Shown here in pieces: positions 9,378 to 17,273 of a DNA stretch of 62,574 bases. The notes beneath the pieces were generated by a model. It saw nothing but the letters and a program-made list of their open reading frames with translations, had not been told where the DNA came from and did not search any database. The stretch is from Kamptonema sp. UHCC 0994 (GTDB taxonomy: Bacteria; Cyanobacteriota; Cyanobacteriia; Cyanobacteriales; Microcoleaceae): the NCBI RefSeq assembly GCF_029167235.1, contig NZ_JARFTR010000257.1:1-62574 (forward strand), given 5' to 3'. The position numbers were made by a program, and so were the translations under genes. Every line of letters begins with the position of its first letter. Within the stretch, counting starts at the first letter, position 1.

Positions 9378-9762
9378 GATTCAAATACCTTTCAATCAAC
9401 ACAATCGCCACAATATCATCAACCGGCCGGGGAGGAGTACGCATCCCTTGAGGAATCAAGCGGTTAAAACCCTTGGGAGGGAACATCTCCCAAAAGCGAT
9501 CGCGTGCCTCCAAACTACTATAGCGCTCATCAACCTGCACAACATCCACCAACGGCAAACTACCAGAAATTTTTTGTTTCCAACTACGAGAAGTAGTCTG
9601 ATCCCCCATCACAATTAACTCAATCGGAAACTGCGAACATAGAGATTCAATAGTCGCGATCGCATCTTCAGCCAACACCACCTGATGATAGGCAACTTGT
9701 CCATCTAATCCCATAACAGCTATTCCACACTTATCGCGCCCCGGATCGAAACCTAAAATCAT
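9355..9762 (-). CDS. YqgF/RuvX-family RNase H-fold nuclease-like protein
   Basis: Protein of 135 aa with the RNase H-like start MILGFDPGRDKCGIAVMG, where D6 is the first catalytic Asp of Holliday-junction resolvase/pre-16S rRNA nuclease folds. A second acidic position is in VDERYSSLEAR (about 77-87), and the C-terminal Asp pair is in PVDDIVAIVLIERYL. It belongs to the cyanobacterial group that is diverged from classical RuvX. The last seven residues and the stop codon are encoded by a GGGGCTA heptamer array, so the C-terminus can vary with repeat number. The substrate (rRNA processing or recombination intermediates) is not clear. Confidence 0.7.
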   Translation of the reverse strand: MILGFDPGRDKCGIAVMGLDGQVAYHQVVLAEDAIATIESLCSQFPIELIVMGDQTTSRSWKQKISGSLPLVDVVQVDERYSSLEARDRFWEMFPPKGFNRLIPQGMRTPPRPVDDIVAIVLIERYLNQGLGARG

Positions 9763-9880
9763 TAATTGTTAATTGTTAGTAGTTAGTAGTTAGTAGTTAG
9801 TTGTATTTTTATATTAACGACTAACCACTAACTTTGTTATTGCAATCTAATTCTTGTCATTGTCATTGCAACCTAATTCT

Positions 9881-10120
9881 TGTCATTGCGAACGCAGTGA
9901 AGCAATCCCAGGGCCTAGAGATTGCTTCGCAGAACTCGCAATGACATTATCATCCCATTAACATCATTGTCATTGCGATCGCAGTGAAGCAATCCCAGGG
10001 CCTAGAGATTGCTTCGCAGAACTCGCAATGACATTATCATCCCATTAACATCATTGTCATTGCGATCGCAGTGAAGCAATCCCAGGGACTAGAGATTCCT
10101 TCGCTTGGCTCGCAATGACA
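9881..10120. repeat. 87-bp tandem repeat (2.8 copies) of a REP-like palindrome
   Basis: Copies begin at 9881, 9968 and 10055, a period of 87 bp. Each has TGTCATTGCGA at the left, AAGCAATC and GATTGCTTCG arms in the middle, and TCGCAATGACA at the right, so each folds as a hairpin of about 66 bp. The third copy has diverged slightly. Related single copies lie at 25585-25684, 45651-45705 and 56256-56484. The rest of the 9763-10137 gap holds a GTTAGTA heptamer array. Confidence 0.8.
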
Positions 10121-10137
10121 TTATTATCACATTAATA

Positions 10138-11805
10138 TCATAGATGATCGTCAACCTTCTGCACAGAACCTCCAGGCCCCGACCCTACTTGACCCGTACC
10201 AAAAAGTACCACCCCATCATCAATAGCCACCAAATTTATCTTCAACGGGCCAGCCGTATAAGTCACATCAGCCGCGATCGCCTGCACATCCAAAGGTTTC
10301 TTATATTGCTGCAAGCGATCGATAAAACCTAACAAAGTTTCAATCTTATCATCAGCAATTTGGACTCGCCCCCCCACAATTCCCATAAAATTAGCACGAA
10401 AATTGCAAGCATCGATCAACTTTTCCAGCTTTTTCCGCACATCTTCATTCGTCAAATTCGTCGAATTTATAGAAGTCCCCGCCACCACATCTCCCACACG
10501 AAAAACCACCCGATTGATTTCCGCCTCCGCAAACACCTGAATCCGTTTTTCACCCTGAAGATAATTCGCAGCCGCCAAAATTCTAACTACATAATCTTGA
10601 CCATCCTTAATCTGAGCCATCAACTGCTCAACCTCAGCCTTCGTAATATCAATCACCTGCTCATTCCCATTCGGCTTACCAGGTTGAACCAACCGCACAG
10701 TCAAGCGATTAGCCTCCTGCAATAACCGATCGATCGCTTGCTGCGCCACATTCGGTTCCAGAATCCGCACCACACCCGCCGCCAAAATTTGACCCCGCCG
10801 AATCGCCACCGTACCGCTGCGAATTGCCTGAAAATCTCGCTCCAAAATTTGCACCTGTTGCTGCAAATATGCTTGCTGATCTTCCAACGAAGCTTGTTCC
10901 TCCCCCAACTTTTTTAACAGCGCTTCCCGTTCCGCAATCACCCCGTCGCGCTCAGCAATAGCCTGTTCCCGTTCCTGCAAAGAGCGATCGCGCTGAGCAA
11001 TTTCAGCATTACGTTGAGCAATATCGCGCTCCCGTTCAGCAATCACCCGATCCTGTTGAGCAATATCGCGATCGCGCTGAGCAATATCTTTCTCCCGCTG
11101 AGCAATATCGCGATCGCGCTTAGCAATTTGAGCCTTAACCCGCTCCCCCTGCTCCCTCAACTCCTCCTGTTCCGCTTGTAATTGTGAAATTTCCGCACCC
11201 AGAGCCCTCTTTTGCTTAGAAACAGTTTTCAACTGACTCTGAGTCCGATTCAACTGCGACTCAGTGCTCGATTTCGCCGCCTCCACCCGACTCAACTGCT
11301 CCTGAGTGCTCGATTTTGCCGCCTCCACCCGATTTAATTGAATCCTCAGCGAATTCAACTTCGCTTCAGTCTGAGCTTGCTCAGCATTCGCCGCTTCCAA
11401 AGAACGATTAATCTCATCCAAACTCGCCCTTGCTTGTGCTTGAGCCGCCCTCGCCTTAGCCAGCTCAGCCTCAACTTGATTTTTATCCTGCGTCGTTTGA
11501 TTTAGATCCTTACGAGCAGCATTCAGCCTTTTCTGAATCTCATCAATCCCAAAAACCCCCGTCCGCAACGGCTTACTCGCCGCAAACAAAATCCCCAGAG
11601 TAGTAGCCGAAAGAATACTACCAGTCAGAACCGTCACCAAAACAGCCGTATTCCGAGGGCGGAGCTTGAAAAGACTAAGCCTAGCCTTACCAACTTTCGT
11701 ACCTAAGCGATCGCTCAGGGTAGCGATTACGCCCCCCAAAATTAGCATTACAATTACCAGGATATATCCGGCAGTCATCGATCCCTTAGATGAAGGAAGG
11801 CTCAA
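10138..11805 (-). CDS. DUF3084 domain protein with long coiled coil
   Basis: Conserved cyanobacterial membrane protein of 555 aa and unknown function. Two hydrophobic segments (about 11-30 and 52-76) anchor the N-terminus. Residues of about 85-330 form a continuous coiled coil. Between about 228 and 295 this coil is a degenerate heptad repeat of the type IAQRDRD/IAERERD, whose DNA repeats every 21 bp and contains GCGATCGC sites. The C-terminal 220 residues are the globular DUF3084 part. It lies just downstream of ntcA on the same strand (62-bp gap), so a common transcript is possible. The family call is firm; the function is unknown. Confidence 0.8.
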   Translation of the reverse strand: MSLPSSKGSMTAGYILVIVMLILGGVIATLSDRLGTKVGKARLSLFKLRPRNTAVLVTVLTGSILSATTLGILFAASKPLRTGVFGIDEIQKRLNAARKDLNQTTQDKNQVEAELAKARAAQAQARASLDEINRSLEAANAEQAQTEAKLNSLRIQLNRVEAAKSSTQEQLSRVEAAKSSTESQLNRTQSQLKTVSKQKRALGAEISQLQAEQEELREQGERVKAQIAKRDRDIAQREKDIAQRDRDIAQQDRVIAERERDIAQRNAEIAQRDRSLQEREQAIAERDGVIAEREALLKKLGEEQASLEDQQAYLQQQVQILERDFQAIRSGTVAIRRGQILAAGVVRILEPNVAQQAIDRLLQEANRLTVRLVQPGKPNGNEQVIDITKAEVEQLMAQIKDGQDYVVRILAAANYLQGEKRIQVFAEAEINRVVFRVGDVVAGTSINSTNLTNEDVRKKLEKLIDACNFRANFMGIVGGRVQIADDKIETLLGFIDRLQQYKKPLDVQAIAADVTYTAGPLKINLVAIDDGVVLFGTGQVGSGPGGSVQKVDDHL

Positions 11806-11867
11806 CTCTGAATAGACAGTTATCGATAGATTCTAGAGAGCAAAAATTTACCGATTCCTCCTTAAAA

Positions 11868-12533
11868 TCAAGTAAATTGCTGGCTTAAAGCCACCGGATT
11901 ATGAACCGTGATCTTTTTCTTATGGATAGAGATCATTTTTTCCTGTCTGAGATCCCCAAGCAAACGAGTCACAGTCACCCGCGTCGAACCAATCGCCTCC
12001 GCGATCGCCTGATGAGACAACTTCAAATCGATCGTAATCCCCTCCGCACCCGGAATCCCAAAATCCCGACACAGAATCAACAGAAAACTGACCAACCTCG
12101 ATCCCATATCTCGGTGAGCCAGCGTCTCAATCATCATCTCAGTTTGCAAAATCCGCGAAGACAACCCCCGCAACATCACCATCGACAGTTCTGGATCGTC
12201 CTTAAGAGCCTTCTCCACCTGTTCAATGGGTACCGAGAGCAATTCCACCGGCGTAAAAGCCACCGCATGGTAAAACCTGTCAGAACGATGTCCCGTAATC
12301 AGAGACAACACCCCAAAAACACTATTTTCCCGCAGTAGAGCTACGGTAATTTCTTCCCCCGCCTCATAAACCCTAGAGAGCTTAACGGCACCTTTAATGA
12401 GAACATAGACGCGCTCAGCCGGGTCTCCAGGGAAAAATATAGTCTTCCCCCGTTCAAAGCTTTCGACAACTGGGGGAAACGCTCCGCCGCTAATTTGGCG
12501 GAACACGGCTGCTAGCGGTCTATCATGGGTCAC
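11868..12533 (-). CDS. ntcA: Global nitrogen regulator NtcA
   Basis: CRP-family transcription factor that activates nitrogen assimilation genes in response to 2-oxoglutarate. The cyclic-nucleotide-type barrel ([39 protein letters not shown]), the dimer helix ([19 protein letters not shown]) and the HTH recognition helix ([20 protein letters not shown]) match NtcA almost throughout. I chose the GTG at 12533 because AAAGGA lies 7 nt upstream and the product (221 aa) has the family's normal length. A longer form from a TTG at 12557 (229 aa) is possible, with AGGTGA before it. A GTAN8TAC site overlaps that upstream TTG. DUF3084 follows on the same strand. Confidence 0.95.
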   Translation of the reverse strand: MTHDRPLAAVFRQISGGAFPPVVESFERGKTIFFPGDPAERVYVLIKGAVKLSRVYEAGEEITVALLRENSVFGVLSLITGHRSDRFYHAVAFTPVELLSVPIEQVEKALKDDPELSMVMLRGLSSRILQTEMMIETLAHRDMGSRLVSFLLILCRDFGIPGAEGITIDLKLSHQAIAEAIGSTRVTVTRLLGDLRQEKMISIHKKKITVHNPVALSQQFT

Positions 12534-12546
12534 GACTAGATCCTTT

Positions 12547-12560
12547 GTACTAACCAATAC
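12547..12560. promoter_or_regulatory. NtcA-type site GTAN8TAC at the start of ntcA
   Basis: The sequence reads GTA-CTAACCAA-TAC, an exact NtcA consensus, symmetrical on both strands. It lies 14-27 nt upstream of the preferred GTG start of ntcA. In that position it would act as a roadblock or leader site unless the promoter is very close. It is consistent with autoregulation. Confidence 0.5.
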
Positions 12561-12725
12561 GATTGATACTCACCTGAATCATTTTTCACTGACAGGATTT
12601 ATCCTGCCATTACCTTACATCTCCAAGCTTGACGCGAGGGGTTTTCAGGATATTTTCTTATAAAACGAAAGTTCCTTTGCACTCTGAGATTATTATGTTC
12701 ATTTAATATTAAATTAAACAAAACT

Positions 12726-12753
12726 TGTAATAACTTACAGTTATCGGCTGTAA
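12726..12753. promoter_or_regulatory. Overlapping palindromes in the ntcA-fabI divergent spacer
   Basis: TGTAA-N4-TTACA (12726-12739) is a perfect dyad. It overlaps TTACAG-N7-CTGTAA (12735-12753), a second dyad. Both lie in the roughly 400-bp spacer between ntcA and fabI and may bind a CRP/NtcA-like dimer, though neither fits GTAN8TAC exactly. Nothing else is recognised in 12561-12935. Confidence 0.3.
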
Positions 12754-12935
12754 TTTCACAAGAGACAAAGGTAAAGAAGGTCTACCGGGTGCTAGTTAGA
12801 GCCATCGGGCCAGAGCCGTCAGGTCAGAAACTCCCAACTCAGTAGCATTAGCTCGCGATCGCGAAACCCCAACTTGAGTAGAAAGGGGCAAAATACCTTT
12901 GATGATCGTACCAATTGCTTATAGAATATACTACT

Positions 12936-13712
12936 ATGCTAAATTTGACTGGAAAAAACGCTCTTGTAACTGGCATTGCCAACAATCGCTCGATTGCTTG
13001 GGGCATTGCCCAGCAGCTCCACAAAGCTGGGGCTAATCTTGGGATCACTTATCTAGCGGACGAAAAGGGCCGACACGAAAGAAAAGTGGCGGAACTTGTA
13101 GAACCGCTCAATCCCAGTCTCTACGTACCTTGCAATGTCCAAGACGACAACGAAATTAAGTCTACTTTTGAGACAATCCGCGACAAATGGGGAAAATTAG
13201 ACATCCTCATCCACTGTCTAGCCTTTGCTGGCAAGGATGAACTCTCAGGCGACTTCAGCAATACTTCTCGCAAAGGTTTCACTCAAGCTTTAGAAATCAG
13301 CGCTTACTCCCTCGTCCAGATGAGTGCGGCAGCTAAACCTTTGATGACTGAGGGTGGTAGTATTCTAACTCTAAGTTATTTGGGCGGGGTGCGGGTGATT
13401 CCCAACTATAATGTGATGGGCATTGCTAAAGCGGCCTTGGAAATGAATGTCCGCTATTTGGCGGCCGAACTTGGCCCCCAAAATATTCGGGTGAATGCAA
13501 TTTCTTCAGGCCCGATTCGCACTTTAGCTTCTTCCGCAGTTGGTGGTATTTTAGACATGATTCACCATGTTGAAGAAGTTGCTCCCTTGCGGCGAACTGT
13601 GACTCAGGTAGAAGTTGGAAATACAGCAGCTTTCCTTTGCAGCGACTTAGCTAGCGGGATTACGGGTCAAATTTTGTACGTAGATGCTGGCTACGAAATT
13701 ATGGGAATGTAG
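12936..13712 (+). CDS. fabI: Enoyl-[acyl-carrier-protein] reductase (NADH) FabI
   Basis: Last reductive step of each fatty-acid elongation cycle in the cytoplasm. The short-chain dehydrogenase fold starts with LTGKNALVTGIANNRSIAWG (nucleotide site). The catalytic Tyr-x6-Lys is in NYNVMGIAKAALEMN, and the SGPIRTLAS segment lies beyond it as in FabI. The product is 258 aa from the ATG at 12936, the usual length. A TTG start 21 bp upstream would only add a non-conserved stretch. It is divergent from ntcA and followed by hisB after 200 bp of repeats. Confidence 0.95.
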   Translation: MLNLTGKNALVTGIANNRSIAWGIAQQLHKAGANLGITYLADEKGRHERKVAELVEPLNPSLYVPCNVQDDNEIKSTFETIRDKWGKLDILIHCLAFAGKDELSGDFSNTSRKGFTQALEISAYSLVQMSAAAKPLMTEGGSILTLSYLGGVRVIPNYNVMGIAKAALEMNVRYLAAELGPQNIRVNAISSGPIRTLASSAVGGILDMIHHVEEVAPLRRTVTQVEVGNTAAFLCSDLASGITGQILYVDAGYEIMGM

Positions 13713-13757
13713 TTAATGGTTAACTGTTAATTGTTAACTGTTAACTGTCGGTTTTTT

Positions 13758-13812
13758 GTAGTAGTGGCTTTAGCCACTAAATTCTAAATTGAGCAGTTAA
13801 AGCCACTACTAC
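13758..13812. repeat. Inverted repeat between fabI and hisB
   Basis: Arms GTAGTAGTGGCTTTA (13758-13772) and TAAAGCCACTACTAC (13798-13812) are perfect complements around a 25-nt loop. The loop contains the start of a second GGCTTTAGCC stem. It could terminate fabI transcription. Heptamer arrays lie on both sides (13713-13750 and 13853-13912); the latter runs directly into the hisB start. Confidence 0.65.
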
Positions 13813-13912
13813 GAAGAAATAATAGTTTTTTATGTGCGGCCACTTAGCGAACAACCAACAACTAACAATTAACAACCAACAATTAACAATTAACAACTAA
13901 CAATTAACAATT

Positions 13913-14551
13913 ATGCAAATTAGCGATCGCTCTCCTCTTCTCCCTGCAAACGTAACCCATCAGGCTAGAGCCGCCGCAGTCAAACGCACTACTGGAGAAA
14001 CAGATGTAACCGTCATCCTCAATCTGGACGGCATAGGGACTTGTAAGGCGGCGACAGGAATTCCCTTTTTAGACCACATGATGCACCAGTTGTCTTCTCA
14101 CGGACTGATCGATTTGGATGTACAATCAATTGGCGATCTGGAAATTGACGACCACCACACCAACGAAGATGTGGGCATTACGCTGGGACAGGCCTTGGGG
14201 AAGGCCCTAGGCGATCGCAAAGGCATTGTCCGCTTTGGTCATTTCATCGCCCCTTTAGATGAAGCTTTGATTCAGGTATCGCTAGATTTTTCGGGCCGCC
14301 CTCACTTAAGTTATGGCTTAGAAATTCCAACTCAGCGGGTGGGTACTTACGACACACAGTTAGTCAGAGAATTTTTCGTAGCAGTGTGCAATCATGCTCA
14401 AATGACACTGCACATTCGGCAGTTAGAGGGGATTAATTCTCACCACATTATTGAGGCGACATTTAAGGCTTTTGCCCGTGCTTTGCGGATGGCTGTAGAA
14501 ATAGATCCCCGTCGTGCGAGTGCGATTCCAAGTTCTAAGGGAGTTTTGTAG
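13913..14551 (+). CDS. hisB: Imidazoleglycerol-phosphate dehydratase HisB
   Basis: Catalyses the dehydration of imidazole-glycerol phosphate in histidine synthesis. The 212 aa match the monofunctional enzyme. Metal-binding motifs are present: [13 protein letters not shown] (about 49-61), [14 protein letters not shown] (about 80-93) and [16 protein letters not shown] near the C-terminus. The ATG is immediately preceded by an (AACAATT)n array, so there is no recognisable Shine-Dalgarno sequence. A terminator-like hairpin follows the stop. Confidence 0.95.
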   Translation: MQISDRSPLLPANVTHQARAAAVKRTTGETDVTVILNLDGIGTCKAATGIPFLDHMMHQLSSHGLIDLDVQSIGDLEIDDHHTNEDVGITLGQALGKALGDRKGIVRFGHFIAPLDEALIQVSLDFSGRPHLSYGLEIPTQRVGTYDTQLVREFFVAVCNHAQMTLHIRQLEGINSHHIIEATFKAFARALRMAVEIDPRRASAIPSSKGVL

Positions 14552-14554
14552 ACT

Positions 14555-14594
14555 GGTTAAAATTAAGTGACAAATGTAATTCTTAACCTTTTTT
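14555..14594 (+). terminator. Intrinsic terminator after hisB
   Basis: GGTTAAAATTA pairs with TAATTCTTAACC (one bulged base), followed by TTTTTT at 14589-14594. It begins 4 nt past the hisB stop. Confidence 0.6.
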
Positions 14595-14679
14595 ACGTTC
14601 ATTTAACCTTCATACTTAAGATCAAGAGCTTCAATAGCTGGATTGAGTCGCCTAGCAGTCTGCAAGAGAACTTCGTTTT

Positions 14680-15576
14680 ATGTCTTGGTCTCGTATCCTC
14701 AGTGGAATAGTTGCGATCGCCCTTGCCTTGGGAATGATTTTTTTAGGCGGATGGTACTTCACCATCGGCTTTGGGATTATTGTCTATCTCGGTCAGCAGG
14801 AATATTTTCAACTGGCCCGCGCCAAGGGTATCGCACCCGCTGGCAAAACGACTTTAGCCGTGAGTCAAGTTTTGCTAGTAACAGCAGCCCTCGCACCAAA
14901 CCTGGTAGATGCCATGTTTGCCTTGGCGGGAACCTTAATCTGTTTTTACCTGCTGTTCCAGCCCAAGTTGTCAACGATCGCGGACATTTCCTCATCAATC
15001 TTAGGATTGTTCTACGGCGGTTATTTGCCTAGCTATTGGGTACGCTTACGAGTTGGCCTCGACCAAACCGCATTTGCCATGTCTAAAGCGGTAGCCAGTG
15101 ATGCACCCGTTAACGGTGAGTGGGCGGATTGGACAAATACCAGCACTTTGCCTTTAGGGTTGACGACGCTGCTACTGGCCTTCGGCTGCATCTGGGCCGC
15201 TGACATCGGGGCTTACTTCATGGGTAAATTCTTTGGCCGCACTTCCCTTTCTCACATTAGTCCTAAAAAGACTGTTGAAGGTGCTGTGTTTGGGGTTTGT
15301 GGTAGTGTCGCAGTGGCAGTAGCAGGATCTTGGTATTTAAACTGGCCAGGGTGGCCTTATACTGGCGTTGTTTTGGGTTTGTTGATTGGGATTGCTAGTT
15401 TGTTGGGAGACTTAACGGAGTCGATGATGAAGCGAGATGCTGGGGTTAAGGATTCGGGACAGTTAATCCCCGGTCACGGTGGTATTCTCGATCGCACTGA
15501 TAGTTATGTTTTTACTGCGCCGTTGGTTTACTATTTTGTAACTATGGCATTGCCGTTAATTGATTCTTATTTTTGA
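14680..15576 (+). CDS. cdsA: Phosphatidate cytidylyltransferase
   Basis: Makes CDP-diacylglycerol from phosphatidate and CTP for membrane lipid synthesis. The polytopic protein of 298 aa has several hydrophobic helices. The CDP-DAG synthase signature is near the C-terminus: KRDAGVKDSGQLIPGHGGIL followed by DRTDS. The middle part (WAADIGAYFMGKFFGRTSL, SPKKTVEG) is also typical. The ATG at 14680 is the natural start. It is transcribed alone between the hisB terminator and an accessory island. Confidence 0.95.
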   Translation: MSWSRILSGIVAIALALGMIFLGGWYFTIGFGIIVYLGQQEYFQLARAKGIAPAGKTTLAVSQVLLVTAALAPNLVDAMFALAGTLICFYLLFQPKLSTIADISSSILGLFYGGYLPSYWVRLRVGLDQTAFAMSKAVASDAPVNGEWADWTNTSTLPLGLTTLLLAFGCIWAADIGAYFMGKFFGRTSLSHISPKKTVEGAVFGVCGSVAVAVAGSWYLNWPGWPYTGVVLGLLIGIASLLGDLTESMMKRDAGVKDSGQLIPGHGGILDRTDSYVFTAPLVYYFVTMALPLIDSYF

Positions 15577-15771
15577 GTTTTTGTTGGGTAGGTTCTGCCC
15601 CTGAAACTACTAAAATAGAATCACAGAATTACAGGCTGAGGTTAGAATCAAGATAGCTTGAGGAACATAGGTATGAATTTGGGGCGATCGCTCGTTAAAT
15701 TAACCTTAAGTACCACACTTGTTAACAGCTAAATGCTAGAATAACTGTCAACTCTCAACACCTCTCGGATT

Positions 15772-15882
15772 ATGGTTATCGATCCTTTTTCCATGCTTTC
15801 GCGGTTACGGTTGCGGGAAAGTTGGGTGGTGAAGGTTTTGAGAAGTCGCCCGATTTTTCAGGCGGTTATGGGGGTGAAGTAG
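15772..15882 (+). CDS. Possible 36-aa small ORF or gene-start remnant
   Basis: ATG-to-TAG ORF encoding a basic, amphipathic peptide (MVIDPFSMLSRLRLRESWVV at the start, ending MGVK). There is no convincing ribosome site. It converges on, and overlaps by 17 nt, the end of the minus-strand operon. It may be the 5' end of the decayed gene whose 3' fragment lies at 17274-17732, separated from it by that operon. I see no decisive support for either reading. The rest of 15577-15771 shows nothing. Confidence 0.2.
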   Translation: MVIDPFSMLSRLRLRESWVVKVLRSRPIFQAVMGVK

Positions 15883-16288
15883 TTGAATCAACTAAATTTC
15901 TAACGAGATAATTGTTCTGAACGCACTCAGTAAGTAACTTTGCTATTAATAGATCGTCATCCTCATGGAAAATACCACAATGAGGTAAGTTCTCTTCTCT
16001 ATAGGAAATATCTGATGATATTTCTTCAAAAATATATTCTTTAGATTGCTGTATATTAATAATAGCAAAAGACCCATTAGGTTTGCAAGTAAAACCTTTT
16101 TGTTCCATATAGGCTTTAACTTTTCCAATGTTTTCTAATTCAGTTGTTTTGCCAAAAAAGTCAAGCCAATAGACAGACAAATAATTTTCATTACTTCGCC
16201 TTTCAAAAGCCGAACTCTTTGGTATTCCATTCTCCAAAGTTGAAGGTTTACAATAGCGCGTAACATCACCAGTTTGTATCTCTGTCAT
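15866..16288 (-). CDS. Hypothetical protein, third gene of an AT-rich operon
   Basis: Protein of 140 aa, soluble, no signal peptide. The pattern GDVTRYCKPSTLENGIPKSS, then YLSVYWLDFF, KPNGSFAIINI and CGIFHEDDDLLIAKLL resembles a family I have seen in many bacteria next to a partner like the gene upstream, but I cannot name it. It begins 15 nt after the 201-aa gene ends and is clearly the last gene of the three-gene unit. Base composition is more AT-rich than the core genes on either side, and HIP1 sites are absent, which suggests later acquisition. The function is unknown. Confidence 0.6.
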   Translation of the reverse strand: MTEIQTGDVTRYCKPSTLENGIPKSSAFERRSNENYLSVYWLDFFGKTTELENIGKVKAYMEQKGFTCKPNGSFAIINIQQSKEYIFEEISSDISYREENLPHCGIFHEDDDLLIAKLLTECVQNNYLVRNLVDSTTSPP

Positions 16289-16303
16289 TGTTATGTTTAT
16301 TGT

Positions 16304-16909
16304 TTATATTTTTTTGTGTATCTTTATGTTAAAACCGTTAAGTAGATCGATTAAATCTAGAGCATACATCGAACCTTTCAAAATAATTCGTTGATTTATA
16401 TGCGAACTTGGCTTAAAAATAACATAGTCTAAAAAGTAATCTTTTTTGAATCGCAGGGTTATTGAATTGTTCTTATCTCTCTCCCATTCTAAATAAAAAA
16501 TGCCACTTTCACTTACCGTTAAGCTACTGGGTTTAGAAATACTTCCAATTACTTCAACAAATAAAAACATCGTTTTAAGCGACTCCAAAGAAATATCATA
16601 GTCTTCTTCTGAATCGCATAATTCTTTTAATTCACGAATACGATTGAAAAAATAATCATCCTTCAACTTAATAGCATCAATAGCATATTTCAGTATTTCT
16701 TCAAAGGTCGATAATTTATCTATTTCATCTCTTTTACTTGATTTATTTTTGGTTGTTTCGAGATTTTGCGATTTGTATTCTATATAAACAAATGGAAGAC
16801 TTTTTAGTTGAAGAGGAGACAAACTTTTAACTACTGTATCCCGATTAATATAAGTAGGGTTTTTATTTTCGCTAACATAAGAAATTTTATTATCACAGAT
16901 TATTGTCAT
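16304..16909 (-). CDS. Hypothetical protein, second gene of an AT-rich operon
   Basis: Protein of 201 aa. The N-terminal 60 residues are polar and probably flexible. The middle (about 70-115) is helical and acidic. The C-terminal 90 residues look like a compact beta-rich domain: SGIFYLEWERDKNNSITLRF, then YVIFKPSSHINQRIILKGS. That pattern of an E-W pair followed by strands occurs in proteins encoded beside the 140-aa family. The start overlaps the end of the preceding gene by 17 nt, showing translational coupling. No catalytic motif is visible. Confidence 0.6.
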   Translation of the reverse strand: MTIICDNKISYVSENKNPTYINRDTVVKSLSPLQLKSLPFVYIEYKSQNLETTKNKSSKRDEIDKLSTFEEILKYAIDAIKLKDDYFFNRIRELKELCDSEEDYDISLESLKTMFLFVEVIGSISKPSSLTVSESGIFYLEWERDKNNSITLRFKKDYFLDYVIFKPSSHINQRIILKGSMYALDLIDLLNGFNIKIHKKI

Positions 16910-17195
16910 CGTCTTGTTCTTCCATTAATTTCTCAATTTCATCTGAATCCGGTATTGTTTGATTTGTTTGAGTTTCAAATCTTCTCAGAGCCTCACCTAG
17001 AGAGCTTACAAGTGATTTAGCTGTAATGTGAGATGCGTTAAGTATTGCTTCTTCTTTTCCATTGCGTCTTAATAATATGAAAATATCATGCTTAGAAACT
17101 CCAATACCAAACTCGTTAAAATAGATACTGTGTAATTGACCAGATTTGATGATCTCTGTTATAGTTTGTTTTTGATCGTCTTTTTCTGAATCCAT
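16893..17195 (-). CDS. Small DUF3467-like protein, first gene of an AT-rich operon
   Basis: Protein of 100 aa from the ATG at 17195. A longer reading from 17258 adds 21 residues encoded by a repeat-like stretch, which I reject. The core HSIYFNEFGIGVSKHDIFIL plus the later AKSLVSSLGEALRRFE has the shape of DUF3467-type proteins: a strand pair, then one helix for dimerisation. The C-terminus is acidic (EEQDDDNNL), as in some antitoxins and adaptor proteins. It leads the operon with the 201-aa and 140-aa genes. The family likeness is tentative and the function unknown. Confidence 0.55.
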   Translation of the reverse strand: MDSEKDDQKQTITEIIKSGQLHSIYFNEFGIGVSKHDIFILLRRNGKEEAILNASHITAKSLVSSLGEALRRFETQTNQTIPDSDEIEKLMEEQDDDNNL

Positions 17196-17273
17196 TACCT
17201 TATCTCTTGGTGTGATTGTCGATTTTCTAAGTTGGGTTGAGGGAACGTAACTCAACACCTGCTTATTTGCTAA

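Noticed and set aside
9881-10120. CRISPR-like appearance of regularly spaced repeats
   Set aside because: The whole 87-bp unit repeats, including what would be spacers, and no cas genes are near.
11901-12338. Plus-strand open frame opposite ntcA
   Set aside because: Antisense to a highly conserved gene; the product is Arg/His/Pro-rich and has no family pattern.
14643-15032. Alternative frame over the start of cdsA
   Set aside because: It shares DNA with a clear cdsA frame and has no family pattern.
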